From positions 558,001 to 622,000 of the forward strand of contig NZ_CAKMMW010000001.1 of NCBI RefSeq assembly GCF_927798215.1: DNA of 64,000 nucleotides, in the 5' to 3' direction. Positions 9,075-19,139 of the stretch are shown here, piece by piece. This DNA is from Paenibacillus_E allorhizoplanae (lineage in GTDB: Bacteria; Bacillota; Bacilli; Paenibacillales; NBRC-103111). The stretch's first letter is position 1. Every line of letters starts with the position of its first letter. Under the pieces are notes generated by a model. It searched no databases and was not told where the DNA came from. It saw nothing but the letters and a program-made list of their open reading frames with translations. Both the position numbers and the translations under genes were made by a program.

Positions 9075-10790
9075 CTATTTCAGCTTTGTTTCTTTTCCGA
9101 AAGCTTTCTCCCATGCAGCTGTTCGCTCGTCGATAATCGCTTGACCGCCTGAACCGAGGTAATCCTTCATGCCAGCGTCATATACAGCGTCAAATTTGTC
9201 AACAGGTGCCACAACAGCCTTGTTCAAGAGCGTATCACGTTTCTCTTTAAGTGCTTGACCTTGCCCGTCTTCTGCCTTAATAGCACCCACATTAGCATTC
9301 TTGCCTACACGTCCGTCATGCGTTGTAATTTGATTCGCTTTCTCAATATATTTGGCGTCAATACCCGCATAACCGTTGGCAATTGATTTGACTGTCTTCG
9401 CTGGATCGCCAATATCAAGACCATTGCTTGTGATCGTGTAGTCGATGTTTGCTGGAGAGTTCATAATTTTTTCGCCTGTTGCTGCAATTGTCTTCACGGA
9501 ACCGTCAGGCAATGTTTGGCGAGTAACACCTTCTTCTCCAAATTGCAGGAATACGCGATTGTCAAGCTTGGAAATCCAATCTAAATAAAGCAGAGAAGCA
9601 ATTGGTTCTTTATTTGTAGCTGGGAAAAATATTTTACGGTCAACTGGACCTGATAAAAATTTCTTATAAACACCTGCATCGTTGGCAAATGGTTCAACAG
9701 CAATATAAGCTGCATCTGGGCCAACAAGCTTCTGAATGCCTGCCTGAATGCTGTCAGCGCCGTTACGATACGGGTAATCCCAGTTGTGCATAAATGCGCC
9801 CACATAGCCTGCTTTCATGAGATTATCTTCCGTTTTATCTCCGGCAGGATAAAGTGCGAAATCCTTCCAAACCAGACCTTGGTTATACCACTTGTTTAAC
9901 GTTTTTATGCCTTCTTTGTAGTTCGGATAGAGAAAACGTCGATCGTCAAAGTCGTGCGTGTAGATGTCCTTGTCTGTTATATTAGAAGGCACGTAGGCCG
10001 CAGTCAAATGATCTGTACGCCAACCGACGTCAAAGCTCGTTGAAAAAGGAATCATCTTGGCGGCATCTTTTCCTAAAAGTGTGGAGGCGTTATCTTTAAA
10101 TGCCTTTAGCATGTTTTCAAATTCCGATAACGTTTTTGGCGCTTGAAGATTGAGCTTCTTTAACCAATCCTCGCGCACAAAGGTATTCGTGCGGTTAAGG
10201 GTGTTCAAACGAGACTCTATTGCCCACAAGGTTCCTTTGCTAGGATCCTTGTCCCAATAGATGTTTGCTTCGGTTAAATAATTCCACATGTTTGGCAGAA
10301 GGTCTTTGTTATCTTTGAGAAGAGGGCCTAGGTCAAGGACACCACCCATATTGGCGTACGTTTGGATGGTTGGATAAGAGTAGGTGAGACTGATATCCGG
10401 CGCTTGATTCCCTGCCAATAGGTTGTTAATCGCCTCGCCCTCTGTCCAACGTGGAACAGGAACAAAAGTAACGTCTACATTGTGGTCACGAAGCATTCCG
10501 TCTTTGATATATTTGGTATAGACGTTGTTCTCTGGTTTGGTTCCCCCGGGATTTCCACGGTCATAAACCTCTACCTTGATTTTACGAGTCTCCTTGAATT
10601 TGAAATTGGCATCGAGACCTAGCTTTTCTAGTGCTGCGCTGCTGTTGCCAGGAGCACTAGATGCAGGCGCTGAAGCTGATTGAGCTGGTGAATCTGATGA
10701 AGCTGGTTTGTCGCTGGTGGTACATCCTGAAAGTGCTCCAGCAAGAATGGTACTAGTCGCTAGAACGGACAATGCTTTGCGAAATTTCAT
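9075..10790 (-). CDS. Extracellular sugar-binding lipoprotein, LplA-like
   Basis: A 571-residue lipoprotein with a signal peptide ending in lipobox LSGC, then a Ser/Ala/Pro-rich tether (about 23-55) and a family 1 solute-binding body. The start has GAGGAGG at good spacing. It is the fourth gene of the run GH67, permease, permease, lipoprotein, GH2. Its position beside alpha-glucuronidase suggests it binds aldouronates (methylglucuronate-substituted xylo-oligosaccharides), as proposed for the LplA protein of the Paenibacillus aldouronate cluster. The ligand assignment is inference from context. Confidence 0.88.
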   Translation of the reverse strand: MKFRKALSVLATSTILAGALSGCTTSDKPASSDSPAQSASAPASSAPGNSSAALEKLGLDANFKFKETRKIKVEVYDRGNPGGTKPENNVYTKYIKDGMLRDHNVDVTFVPVPRWTEGEAINNLLAGNQAPDISLTYSYPTIQTYANMGGVLDLGPLLKDNKDLLPNMWNYLTEANIYWDKDPSKGTLWAIESRLNTLNRTNTFVREDWLKKLNLQAPKTLSEFENMLKAFKDNASTLLGKDAAKMIPFSTSFDVGWRTDHLTAAYVPSNITDKDIYTHDFDDRRFLYPNYKEGIKTLNKWYNQGLVWKDFALYPAGDKTEDNLMKAGYVGAFMHNWDYPYRNGADSIQAGIQKLVGPDAAYIAVEPFANDAGVYKKFLSGPVDRKIFFPATNKEPIASLLYLDWISKLDNRVFLQFGEEGVTRQTLPDGSVKTIAATGEKIMNSPANIDYTITSNGLDIGDPAKTVKSIANGYAGIDAKYIEKANQITTHDGRVGKNANVGAIKAEDGQGQALKEKRDTLLNKAVVAPVDKFDAVYDAGMKDYLGSGGQAIIDERTAAWEKAFGKETKLK

Positions 10791-10872
10791 ATTTATTCCT
10801 CCTCATTCTTATTTACTATTTCTCATTGATTTATAAAAATTGACGTAGCCAATTCCTATCATGCCGTTAAAA

Positions 10873-11742
10873 TTAACCTTTTACCGCGCCGATTGTGACG
10901 CCGGAGATAAAGTATCTCTGCAGCCACGGATAAATGAGCAAAATCGGTACAGTTGCAAACATAACTGTTGCTGATTTAATCGTTTCAGACAGACCTGGGC
11001 TTGAAAAGCCTTCTTGCGTAGCGACCTCAATACTGCTGACACTATTTAGTATGTTGTATAGCAGCAATTGTATCGGGAAGTAGGTTCTATCGGACATAAA
11101 CATCAAGGCATCAGAGAACCCGTTCCAGCGGCCTACTGCATAGAAAAGAGCCAGCGTTGCAAGCACAGGAGCGGAAAGCGGTAGATAGATGTTGATGAGT
11201 ACCCTAAGAGGTCCTGCTCCATCAAGTTCAGCAGATTCTCTAAGACTTTCCGGAATCCCGAAGAAGAAGCTGCGCATGATGATAACATTAAATACACTAA
11301 TGCAGTTTGGCAGAATCAGTACCAACGGATTATTGAGCAAGTGCAGCTCTTTCAACAGCAAATAGGTTGGGATTGTGCCTGCACTAAAGTACATTGTAAA
11401 GATAATGAGTGCCGTGATAATCCTTTTCCCTTTCAGGTTGTCATAGGTAAGCGGGTATGCACACATAATTGTCATGAACATCGACCAAAGTGTGGTAATC
11501 ACGGTTAGTATTGCTGTCCACAACAACGCCCAAGTATATTTGGAATCTCCAAGCACCGTTGAGTAAGCATCGAAATTCAGTCCTACAGGCAGAAGAAAAA
11601 CTTCATTTTTCACCAAGGAACCCGCAGAGCTTAAGGATCGTGCCAATATATTCAACAACGGCAGGAGACAAACTAAAATACACAAGAAACACATGAAAGC
11701 GATAATCCAGTCTCCGATTCTAGTCCCTTTTGATTTAATCAT
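10873..11742 (-). CDS. ABC sugar permease, YtcP/LplC-like (MalG side)
   Basis: A 289-residue membrane protein with about six helices. The EAA loop is visible as ESAELDGAGPLRVLINIYLPLS, read in parts near residue 165, and the C-terminus is the typical RYFISGVTIGAVKG. The start ATG has GGAGG seven bases upstream. It follows the partner permease after only 11 bases, so the two are co-translated. It forms the inner-membrane channel with that partner and the downstream lipoprotein. No ATPase is encoded nearby. Confidence 0.93.
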   Translation of the reverse strand: MIKSKGTRIGDWIIAFMCFLCILVCLLPLLNILARSLSSAGSLVKNEVFLLPVGLNFDAYSTVLGDSKYTWALLWTAILTVITTLWSMFMTIMCAYPLTYDNLKGKRIITALIIFTMYFSAGTIPTYLLLKELHLLNNPLVLILPNCISVFNVIIMRSFFFGIPESLRESAELDGAGPLRVLINIYLPLSAPVLATLALFYAVGRWNGFSDALMFMSDRTYFPIQLLLYNILNSVSSIEVATQEGFSSPGLSETIKSATVMFATVPILLIYPWLQRYFISGVTIGAVKG

Positions 11743-11753
11743 GTTACAGCCTC

Positions 11754-12683
11754 CTACCAGATGCCACGTTCGCCAAATTTTTTAGCCAAAGCGTTTGCTG
11801 CAAACAAAAATATGACGCACACAACGGATTGAAATAGACCGACGGCAGTGGTGAGAGAGAATTGCAATCCACGAATACCGTTGTTATAAACGAATATGGA
11901 AATAACGTTGGAAACTTCTGAGACAAGCTTATTGCTGAGTGCGTAAGGTCTGTCAAATTCACTGCCCAAAATGCGTCCAAGGCTTAGAATCAGCATAACT
12001 ATGATCGTAGGACGAAGCCCTGGCAGCGTAATGTGCCAAATATTTCGTAAACGACTTGCTCCATCCACCGATGAGGCCTCGTACAGTTCTGGGTTGATCC
12101 CTGTAATAGCAGCCAGATAGATGATGGTATTCCAGCCGCAGCTTTGCCATATACCCAGTAAAATATAGGTGACCACCCAATACGAAGGTTCATTCAGAAA
12201 CGGAATGGATGCAAAGCCCATCTTGTTTAGCACGATGTTGATAAGCCCAGTAGTCGGAGCAAAAAGCTGTAGTGCCATACCTGAAATGATAATCCATGAT
12301 AAAAAGTGCGGCATATAGACGATCGTTTGGGTGAATCGCTTAAAACGTTTGAAGGCGAGTTCATTTAAAAGAATAGCCAGAATAATAGGTGCAGGGAAGC
12401 CAAACAGTAAGTCAAGAAAGTTAAGACCGATCGTGTTTCTAAGTGAATAAAGAAAGTCGCGATTGGAAAATGCCTTAATAAAATACTCGAACCCATTATT
12501 TCCTGCCCAATCCATCTCCGATGGGCTTTTTACAATGCTATAGTTTTTGAATGCAATTTGAATATAGGCCATGGGTATGTAACGGAACACGAGAAAGAAG
12601 GCAATCGGGAGAACCAACATTGCATAGAGTATCCAGTAACGTTTCATATACCTGAACGATTGGCTGTTCTTTGTAATTACCAT
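11754..12683 (-). CDS. ABC sugar permease, LplB-like (MalF side)
   Basis: A 309-residue membrane protein. The first helix is at about 16-38, and the EAA loop reads YEASSVDGASRLRNIWHITL near residue 205. Only 12 bases separate it from the GH67 stop. The ribosome site is weak (AAGGCGG), consistent with coupling to GH67 translation. It pairs with the YtcP-like permease downstream to import oligosaccharides, probably aldouronates. Confidence 0.93.
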   Translation of the reverse strand: MVITKNSQSFRYMKRYWILYAMLVLPIAFFLVFRYIPMAYIQIAFKNYSIVKSPSEMDWAGNNGFEYFIKAFSNRDFLYSLRNTIGLNFLDLLFGFPAPIILAILLNELAFKRFKRFTQTIVYMPHFLSWIIISGMALQLFAPTTGLINIVLNKMGFASIPFLNEPSYWVVTYILLGIWQSCGWNTIIYLAAITGINPELYEASSVDGASRLRNIWHITLPGLRPTIIVMLILSLGRILGSEFDRPYALSNKLVSEVSNVISIFVYNNGIRGLQFSLTTAVGLFQSVVCVIFLFAANALAKKFGERGIW

Positions 12684-12695
12684 ATCTGCACCGCC

Positions 12696-14639
12696 TTACA
12701 TATAAATTTTTCTTCCCTTTTCATCGTCAATTCCTGTTTTGCGATAGAAATATGTATTCACTTGATCTCGCCACTCACGAGCATTGAGAAGTTGAAGTTG
12801 AAGTCGCGCTTTCACCGAGTTAAAGACTTCCTGTGGAACTCGGTTCTCCAGAGTCTCCCAGGATTGTAACAATGCTTCCGCTTGCTGAGCACCCTCAAAG
12901 TGACTGTCATATATGTACTGAAGCAAGGTTCGTCCGTCTTTCATTTTGTAGTCGTAACGAACTCGATGGAAAAACAGCAATAGTTCCTCCGGACAACTTT
13001 CTATATGGTCATACATCCTTTGTAGTGATTCTGGATACTGAAGCGTGAATCCCGTTCCTTTGGAAGTTCGATCGACACCAATCGCATCAGAGCTTGCTCT
13101 GTGATAAGTTCCCCAATGTGAAAACTCATAGCCATCAACATTAGGCCCGTAGTGATTACTTGGATTTACCATAAAGCCAATACCAAGAGGCGCTGTATAG
13201 CTCTCGTAAATCCCTCTTGATGTAAGCAGCATCTCCTCGATCGTTTGGCGTCCATGCGCATCTGTTTCAAACGTGATCTGAATCCACTCACGGATCAGTT
13301 CTTTTGCAGTAAGCTCCGGATTCCACGCCATTCTCCCAAAGGCATACAGATTGCACTGTGCAAGGATGTTACCTGTCCAGTTCATGTTATTGCCAGTATT
13401 TGTAACCGCTGTCACGGCAACGATTTCTTGACCAAACAAACTTTTCAATTGCTTCCCTTTATCAACTTCAGCTGCCAAAATTTCTTCCCACTGAACAGCC
13501 AGACTGTACAGGTCGATTTGCTGGCCTGTGTACTCCTGAGCAATTTGAAACTCAATGGCCTCACGGGTGTTTTTAAGGTTTGAAAAAAGAGGCGATACTG
13601 GCTCTCTCGTCTGAAAATCTACAGGGCCATTTTTGATTTGAAGAATGACGTTCTGATCAAATGTACCATCCAGTGGCTGAAAGTGCTTATAAGCCGCCAT
13701 TGGACGGTCGGTTTGCGCATCTCTCCAGTCCTGCTGGCAGTTATACACGAAGCAGCGCCAAAAGACCAACCCTCCAAATGGAGCGACCGCTGCGGCAATC
13801 GTATTGGCACCGTCTGCCTGAGTTCGTCCAAAGGCCTCTGGACCGCCTCTAAACTCTGAGTCCGCTTTCACCAAATAACCTAAAAAGTCTGGGATTTTAT
13901 CATATACAATAGCGGATTGAGCTTTCCAAAATTCCTTTACTCCCGCATCCAGCGGATCAGAGGTTGTAAGCCCACCGACGATCATCGGTGCGTCAAAATG
14001 TACGGATACCAATAATCGAATGCCGAAAGGTCTAAATAGTGCAGCTAGTTCTGCCATGTCAGTAAGCAGCGGTTCAGCAATCAGACCAGCGCTTACTTTG
14101 TTCACGTTCACATTGTTAATACAAATTCCGTTAATTCCAATAGAAGCCATCAGTCGGGCATAATTTTTAATTCTTTCTTGATCATAATCAAATTTATTAT
14201 TAAGGAAAAAGAAAGAATTACCGGCATATCCGCGTTCAATGTGCCCATCCATGTTGTCCCAATGATTAATAATTCTATAGTCCACTTTGGGTGCTGAGTG
14301 TTCATGAATCTTTTCCATGCTCTCTCCAGTGGCAAGCCGGTTTAGGAAGCGATAAACACCATATAAAAGAGCATTCTTACTGCCGCCTGCGATTTCGAAT
14401 CCATTTTCCAGTGGGGTAAGTGAAAACTCCTCATGCTCCAAGTCATTCATTTTTAAATGCAGCGTGTACTCATCGCTTTCTTGAATTTCTCCCCATAGGC
14501 GAATTAGACCTAGACGACATTCTTGATGAATAAAATCTAAATCGAAGCCTGCTTTAATTCGCAAAGCTTTAGGTTCCAGACTGGATTTTGACTGCAGCCA
14601 AGCATTATATTCCGAAAATATCCGTCTCGCGTGATCCAT
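12696..14639 (-). CDS. aguA: Alpha-glucuronidase, GH67
   Basis: A 647-residue cytoplasmic enzyme without signal peptide that removes (4-O-methyl)glucuronic acid from the non-reducing end of short xylo-oligosaccharides. The N-terminal domain is about 1-110, and the barrel begins with RIINHWDNMDGHIERGYAG. Three acidic residues match the GH67 catalytic set: E262 in KADSEFRGGP, D341 in NGPVDFQTREP and E369 in AQEYTG. The D-to-E spacing of 28 equals that of characterised family members. The C-terminal helical domain has the typical FFHRVRYDY. A GAGGTG ribosome site precedes the ATG, and a cre-like site lies 22 bases upstream. It heads the operon with the transporter genes, which is the strongest pointer to glucuronoxylan as substrate. 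Confidence 0.96.
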   Translation of the reverse strand: MDHARRIFSEYNAWLQSKSSLEPKALRIKAGFDLDFIHQECRLGLIRLWGEIQESDEYTLHLKMNDLEHEEFSLTPLENGFEIAGGSKNALLYGVYRFLNRLATGESMEKIHEHSAPKVDYRIINHWDNMDGHIERGYAGNSFFFLNNKFDYDQERIKNYARLMASIGINGICINNVNVNKVSAGLIAEPLLTDMAELAALFRPFGIRLLVSVHFDAPMIVGGLTTSDPLDAGVKEFWKAQSAIVYDKIPDFLGYLVKADSEFRGGPEAFGRTQADGANTIAAAVAPFGGLVFWRCFVYNCQQDWRDAQTDRPMAAYKHFQPLDGTFDQNVILQIKNGPVDFQTREPVSPLFSNLKNTREAIEFQIAQEYTGQQIDLYSLAVQWEEILAAEVDKGKQLKSLFGQEIVAVTAVTNTGNNMNWTGNILAQCNLYAFGRMAWNPELTAKELIREWIQITFETDAHGRQTIEEMLLTSRGIYESYTAPLGIGFMVNPSNHYGPNVDGYEFSHWGTYHRASSDAIGVDRTSKGTGFTLQYPESLQRMYDHIESCPEELLLFFHRVRYDYKMKDGRTLLQYIYDSHFEGAQQAEALLQSWETLENRVPQEVFNSVKARLQLQLLNAREWRDQVNTYFYRKTGIDDEKGRKIYM

Positions 14640-14660
14640 GATGCACCTCTATCGCATAAA

Positions 14661-14674
14661 TTAAAGCGTTTTCA
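14661..14674 (-). promoter_or_regulatory. cre-like site before GH67
   Basis: TGAAAACGCTTTAA on the minus strand matches the CcpA consensus TGWAANCGNTNWCA at 13 of 14 positions. It lies 22 bases upstream of the GH67 start, a position compatible with repression by roadblock. Confidence 0.55.
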
Positions 14675-14857
14675 TAAACTACAACATATAGGGTCTGAAT
14701 TTAACATTTTATTCATATTAAGTTCATCGTGCAGCACCTACGAAGATAGCCAAAACACTTTTGTTTCTTAATTAAGAATTTAGCATTGAAGATACCTTTC
14801 AACAATAGTCTGAATATAGTTAACCATGCCTAATTAAAGATATTATTTGCAAAAAAA

Positions 14858-14877
14858 AGACTAGCTTACGCTAGTCT
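14858..14877 (-). terminator. Rho-independent terminator of the AraC gene
   Basis: A perfect 8-base-pair stem (AGACTAGC / GCTAGTCT) with loop TTAC is followed on the minus strand by eight T. It overlaps the stop codon of the AraC regulator and separates it from the GH67 operon, which therefore needs its own promoter in 14640-14857. Confidence 0.88.
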
Positions 14878-15668
14878 GGTTGATTTCTGAGACATTGTGA
14901 TGGCGAATAGCCTTTGATCATTTTAAATTGCTTTCGAAAGTGCGACAGATCGCTATACCCGCAACGCTCTGCAGCCTCGGTTACGTTGCATTCGCCATTT
15001 TGCAGCATGTCCTCTGCATGGTTAATTCTCGTTTGCGTCAAGTATTGATTGACCAGTATGCCCGTTTCATTTTTAAATAGTGCCCCAAAATATACGGTAT
15101 TGAGCCCTACGAGATTTGCAATCTCTTTTACAGTAACATTGCTCGCGTAGTTTTCAGATATATAGTTGATAGCCTTTTTCACCCGATAGTCTGATCTTGC
15201 CGTGTCTTTTTTTAAGAGAATCAGCTCATACAATCTGTGCATGATGACAAGCAGCAAACCTCTGGTTTTTGTGTGATACCCAGTTTCCTTACGAACCCAG
15301 GCATTGGATAACTCGCGAAAGAGCCCGACGAGGTCGCTTTTAATCCCAATATGCGTCAGCAAAGGAAGAGGCAGGTCGGCTTGTTGTCCATCCATGTCAT
15401 AGAGTTTGAAGTTAGCGGAGTACACGTTCATAAGGTCATCGACAATGCATCGGGCCATACGGATACTTCCGCGTGGAATGCAGAGAAGATCACCGCGTTT
15501 CACCTCGTATTGTACGCCATTAATTGTATAGATTCCTCTCCCTTCTATGATATAGGTGATGTCACAAAATGAGATTTCATTTTTGGCGATTTCCCATGTT
15601 GGTGTGCACTTTCTATATATTAAGTAGCCGATATCAGGAACTAAGAAATCGTTAATTTCCGCTGACAA
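14871..15668 (-). CDS. AraC-family transcriptional regulator
   Basis: A 265-residue regulator. It starts at TTG with a strong GGGAGGAG site 9 bases before. The N-terminal half is a cupin-like sensor (GRGIYTINGVQYEVKRGDLL at about 54-73), and the C-terminal 100 residues carry the double helix-turn-helix, ending in CGYSDLSHFRKQFKMIKGYSPSQ. It lies directly upstream of the GH67 operon on the same strand and so is a candidate local regulator responding to a sugar. A near-perfect cre-like site is 74 bases upstream of the start. Confidence 0.92.
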   Translation of the reverse strand: MSAEINDFLVPDIGYLIYRKCTPTWEIAKNEISFCDITYIIEGRGIYTINGVQYEVKRGDLLCIPRGSIRMARCIVDDLMNVYSANFKLYDMDGQQADLPLPLLTHIGIKSDLVGLFRELSNAWVRKETGYHTKTRGLLLVIMHRLYELILLKKDTARSDYRVKKAINYISENYASNVTVKEIANLVGLNTVYFGALFKNETGILVNQYLTQTRINHAEDMLQNGECNVTEAAERCGYSDLSHFRKQFKMIKGYSPSQCLRNQPD

Positions 15669-15741
15669 GGTTGTTCTCCTCCCAAAACCATATCTTTAAT
15701 TTATACCCTATAACTTTAGTTCGACCATTGTCAACAAAAAA

Positions 15742-15755
15742 TGTAAACGCTATGA
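15742..15755. promoter_or_regulatory. cre-like site before the AraC gene
   Basis: TGTAAACGCTATGA matches TGWAANCGNTNWCA at 13 of 14 positions. It lies upstream of the AraC gene at 14871-15668. Confidence 0.5.
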
Positions 15756-15855
15756 TTCGTTTGAAAAAAAGGGAGACCCAACCTATTGCATTTACCTTGT
15801 TAACTGAAATAGCCCTACGATTTCTCGTAAGGCCAATATCCATTACAATCTTAAA

Positions 15856-15877
15856 AAGGGACGCCACGGCGCCCCTT
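15856..15877 (-). terminator. Terminator of the GH5-like gene
   Basis: Arms AAGGGACGCC and GGCGCCCCTT pair with a single mismatch; on the minus strand TTTTTAA follows. It begins 4 bases after the stop of the GH5-like gene. Confidence 0.75.
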
Positions 15878-15880
15878 TGT

Positions 15881-17821
15881 TTATGTTTCTTTCTTGAGCA
15901 AAATAACCATACCGTCATTCGCCGGCAGACAGCACAATGCAACATTCCCAGAAATAGATGGATGTTGCCCATACCAGCACCCATCCACCTTCCACCCGTT
16001 AGCAAGGTTAACGGGCTCACTGCTTGCAACAGGTGAATAGTTGATGATTACTGCGACTCTTGTCCGCTCATCGACCGAATGCTCGGTAATTCCCCAATTC
16101 GGTCTGTCCACGGTCACAACGCGACTGCTGCTGCGTACACTAGCTGACATTGCCGCATACAGCTTCCAATACGGATTCTCCTCCGGACGGAAGCTCGTCG
16201 CTTTGTCTTGTACCATCGCCAATTCAACAGGCACGGATAAGAAATAGACTGTTCCCTTTCCATATGCAGCCTTCGTCAATACAGGGTTGCCGCCCAGCTC
16301 CTCAGCCAGCACTTCAGCTCGATCATTTCGGAAGGTGAGACAGAATGAAGCCGGGATAGTCATCTGCACGACACCGCTATCCATCTCCAATCTGAGTTCC
16401 ACAGGTTCGGCACGACGCTGGCGGTTCATCACAGTCAATCCTGTCAGCTCAGCAAAATTGAGTGCATAGCCGTCATCCGTTGACAGGTACAAGGTTGCAC
16501 CATCGGCCACTCTGCGCAGCAGTTCTTCCCAACGCTGCTTAGGAATACCCAGTACGCCGCTTAAGCTGGGCAACAAGTAGAAATCTGCTTGCTTTAACGG
16601 CTGATCCTCGAACTGGTACTCGAGATCAAACCCCGCCTGCTTCGCCAGCATAAAGGAACCTAACGCTGCAGCCCAGTGATCCTGGGACGCATTTATGATA
16701 CAGACTGCCTCTGTTAACCGAGGAGGCAACTTAGGCACTGGCAGCGATTCAATCGCTCGCTTTAGCTTGCCCATTTCCTGCAATGCCGGTTTGACGCGTC
16801 CTTCCTCCGTCATAAGTCCAAGTTCACCCTCACACGCAACCCAGTCATAAGGCGCATGCTGAAGCTTCGTCTGATCATTGGCACACCACCACAGCAAGCC
16901 ATCCAATCCATGTGCCCATTGGGACAGCATGCTGGTACGTGCAAAGACAGCCGCCGTTTCCTCGCTGCACACCATGGGGCCCATTGTTCCCATCTCTTCT
17001 GCAAAACAGGGTTTGCCGCCAATCTGACCATAAAACAAGCTTTCCGCCGTCGCATGGATGGTGGGTCTTATCGTATCCAGTGGATCAAAGTCCATATAAG
17101 GCGTCCAGAAAGGATAAGGATGTGTGGTTAGGATATCCGTAAGCTCTCCCTGATCCTGCATTGTCCATTTCCCTGCAGGGAGCAGGCTGTGCATCCCAGA
17201 AACGAGCGGCCGGCTGTTGTCTGCTGCTTTAATCGCATTCGCGATCGATGAAGTCCACAGCCAAGCTTCTTCCCGGCTAGCAACTTCGCCCATCTCATTG
17301 CATTCATTGCCCAAATCCCATGCGACAATCGTAGGCTCGTGCTTCATCTCCAATATAAAATACCGCACAAATCGAACCTGCCATCGAATCGCGTCAGGAT
17401 CGGTCAAGATCGGCTTGCCCTGCAGCGCCGGAGGCACAAACAGCCTGCCGCTCATCCATCCTGTAAGCAGTCCCACAATCAGCTTCAATTCATGCCGTTC
17501 TGCAATTGCTGTAAAATCTCTGAATCTTTCCATCATTATTTCGGAAACGCCGGCTTGTCCTGCGGGGCTGTCTGGCAGCCGCTCTTCACCGAATCGATGC
17601 CCATTCGGCTTTCCGCGTCCCGTATACAGCGTATGGATCGGCTGAAAATCAGGCCATAGCGGAAAAACACGCAGTATTTCAACGCCTGCTGCAGCAAGCT
17701 TTTCCAAATCTGCCTCAACTTGCTCAGGACGCCAGTCCGACCACATCGCAGTCCCAGCATGCGACGCCCAGTAATTAACCCCAAGAAAGAATGAACTTTC
17801 TACATTGAACATAGCATTCAT
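15881..17821 (-). CDS. GH5-like glycoside hydrolase (cellulase-fold)
   Basis: A 646-residue protein without signal peptide, with GGAAGGGGAT before the ATG. The first ~330 residues are a TIM-barrel of clan GH-A: FLGVNYWASHAG at the start, the acid/base glutamate in WDLGNECNE (E173) and a probable nucleophile in CFAEEMG (E275 or E276). The second half resembles the accessory domains that follow the barrel in GH5 and GH42 enzymes: an alpha/beta segment with LLPSLSG and then a beta-sandwich. It could be a beta-mannosidase, beta-glycosidase or related exo-enzyme acting inside the cell. It is a single-gene unit, closed by its own terminator and divergent from an AraC gene. Confidence 0.82.
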   Translation of the reverse strand: MNAMFNVESSFFLGVNYWASHAGTAMWSDWRPEQVEADLEKLAAAGVEILRVFPLWPDFQPIHTLYTGRGKPNGHRFGEERLPDSPAGQAGVSEIMMERFRDFTAIAERHELKLIVGLLTGWMSGRLFVPPALQGKPILTDPDAIRWQVRFVRYFILEMKHEPTIVAWDLGNECNEMGEVASREEAWLWTSSIANAIKAADNSRPLVSGMHSLLPAGKWTMQDQGELTDILTTHPYPFWTPYMDFDPLDTIRPTIHATAESLFYGQIGGKPCFAEEMGTMGPMVCSEETAAVFARTSMLSQWAHGLDGLLWWCANDQTKLQHAPYDWVACEGELGLMTEEGRVKPALQEMGKLKRAIESLPVPKLPPRLTEAVCIINASQDHWAAALGSFMLAKQAGFDLEYQFEDQPLKQADFYLLPSLSGVLGIPKQRWEELLRRVADGATLYLSTDDGYALNFAELTGLTVMNRQRRAEPVELRLEMDSGVVQMTIPASFCLTFRNDRAEVLAEELGGNPVLTKAAYGKGTVYFLSVPVELAMVQDKATSFRPEENPYWKLYAAMSASVRSSSRVVTVDRPNWGITEHSVDERTRVAVIINYSPVASSEPVNLANGWKVDGCWYGQHPSISGNVALCCLPANDGMVILLKKET

Positions 17822-17964
17822 TTTTTATTATCCCCTTCCGTACACAGCATACTATTCACGTTTCTAGCCTACTAAAGAACAGAAAAGTAAACTATAATGA
17901 TCATATTAAAAAATATAACAATTCTACTATTGCTTTATTGGCTGAAAGGAGTCTCGGTATATAC

Positions 17965-18870
17965 ATGACGAACATCACACCTTACTGGGAAGCGAACAAA
18001 GACCAGTCGCACAGCGGCAACCTTGAACGACCGTTCTATATCGGATCGCTTAAAACCACCACAGAAGGTTATCGGATTGGTCATCATTGGCATTACCATA
18101 TGGAAGTCGTATATTGGGCTGAAGGAAGTGGCACTGTGACGACAGGCAGTTCAACATTCAACGTTCAAGACGGCGACTTGGTTATCATTCCCCCTTGTGA
18201 AGTTCATGCTGTGCATATTGAAGCCAATCTTTCAACGCTCCATTATGTCATTGGCTTTGACACTGAACTGATGTCGCCAATGCCTCAGCTAGCCTTCGAC
18301 CTAACGTATCGACTGCCTTTTGCTATCAATCGAGCGCCCAATTGGAATTTACTCAAACTTTCTAAGGATCAGCATCAACGTTTAGAAGGAATGATTACAA
18401 ATATGTATAACGAATTTACTACTAAGGAAATCGGCTTTGAGCTCACCGTTACATCAGGGATCCATCAACTTATGCTGTTTTTGCTTCGTGACAGTTCCCT
18501 GCTTACCCACACTGCTCCAGAGGGGGTGTCGCATGGCGCTGAACGCATGCAAGCTTTCAGCCAGGTGTTCTCCTTCATTAATGACCATTCTCATGAGGAA
18601 TTGAATGCCGTCGACGTTGCCCGAGTGGCGATGATGAGCTACAGCCGCTTTGCCACCGTTTTCAAACAATTCATGCACATGCCGTTGGTCAAATACATTA
18701 CGTTTCTGCGCATAAGAAAAGCCGAGCAGTTGCTGCTCGACCCATCTAAATCCATAACACAGATTGCCACGGAAACTGGCTTTAACCATACCAGCTATTT
18801 TATTAAACATTTCCGCATCCTGAAGGGAATTTCGCCTTTCCAGTATCGTAAGAGACTGCTAGGTCTATAA
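17965..18870 (+). CDS. AraC-family transcriptional regulator
   Basis: A 301-residue regulator from the ATG at 17965, with AAGGAG 13 bases upstream; a TTG nine codons earlier would leave this site inside the gene. The N-terminal cupin shows HWHYHMEVVYW and the C-terminus has the AraC double helix-turn-helix ending in TGFNHTSYFIKHFRILKGIS. It is divergent from the GH5-like gene with about 140 bases between the starts, so it probably controls that gene and itself from the shared region. Confidence 0.92.
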   Translation: MTNITPYWEANKDQSHSGNLERPFYIGSLKTTTEGYRIGHHWHYHMEVVYWAEGSGTVTTGSSTFNVQDGDLVIIPPCEVHAVHIEANLSTLHYVIGFDTELMSPMPQLAFDLTYRLPFAINRAPNWNLLKLSKDQHQRLEGMITNMYNEFTTKEIGFELTVTSGIHQLMLFLLRDSSLLTHTAPEGVSHGAERMQAFSQVFSFINDHSHEELNAVDVARVAMMSYSRFATVFKQFMHMPLVKYITFLRIRKAEQLLLDPSKSITQIATETGFNHTSYFIKHFRILKGISPFQYRKRLLGL

Positions 18871-19139
18871 AGTTATTCTTTTATAATAGCCCCCGCAATC
18901 CAACCATCGATCTATCTTTCGTAACTCGGACAGGTCGGTATATTACATGTAAGATTAACACAGCCAAGACGGCTTGGTGGAATGAGGCGTTCTGCTCTCC
19001 ATCATACATTGCTTTCACTTTTACCTTGCACCAAACTGCGGGAGTAAGCCCAAAAAAATGTTAAAACACTACTGACATACTGTTGTCAGTAGTGTTTTTT
19101 TATAATCGGAGTAAGTCAACATAAAGGAGTGGGATATAA
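18871..19139. other. Gene-free stretch with a strong dyad
   Basis: No convincing gene. The minus strand has an open stretch of about 55 codons (roughly 18886-19060) without a plausible start and without recognisable homology. The right end contains the long inverted repeat described separately. Confidence 0.4.
19065..19096 (+). terminator. Perfect 13-bp dyad with T-run (terminator or operator)
   Basis: Arms AACACTACTGACA and TGTCAGTAGTGTT are perfectly complementary around the loop TACTGT and run into TTTTT on the plus strand and into AAAA on the other side, so it could terminate in both directions. A TATAAT follows at 19101-19106, so it might instead be an operator in the promoter of the downstream genes. 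Confidence 0.6.
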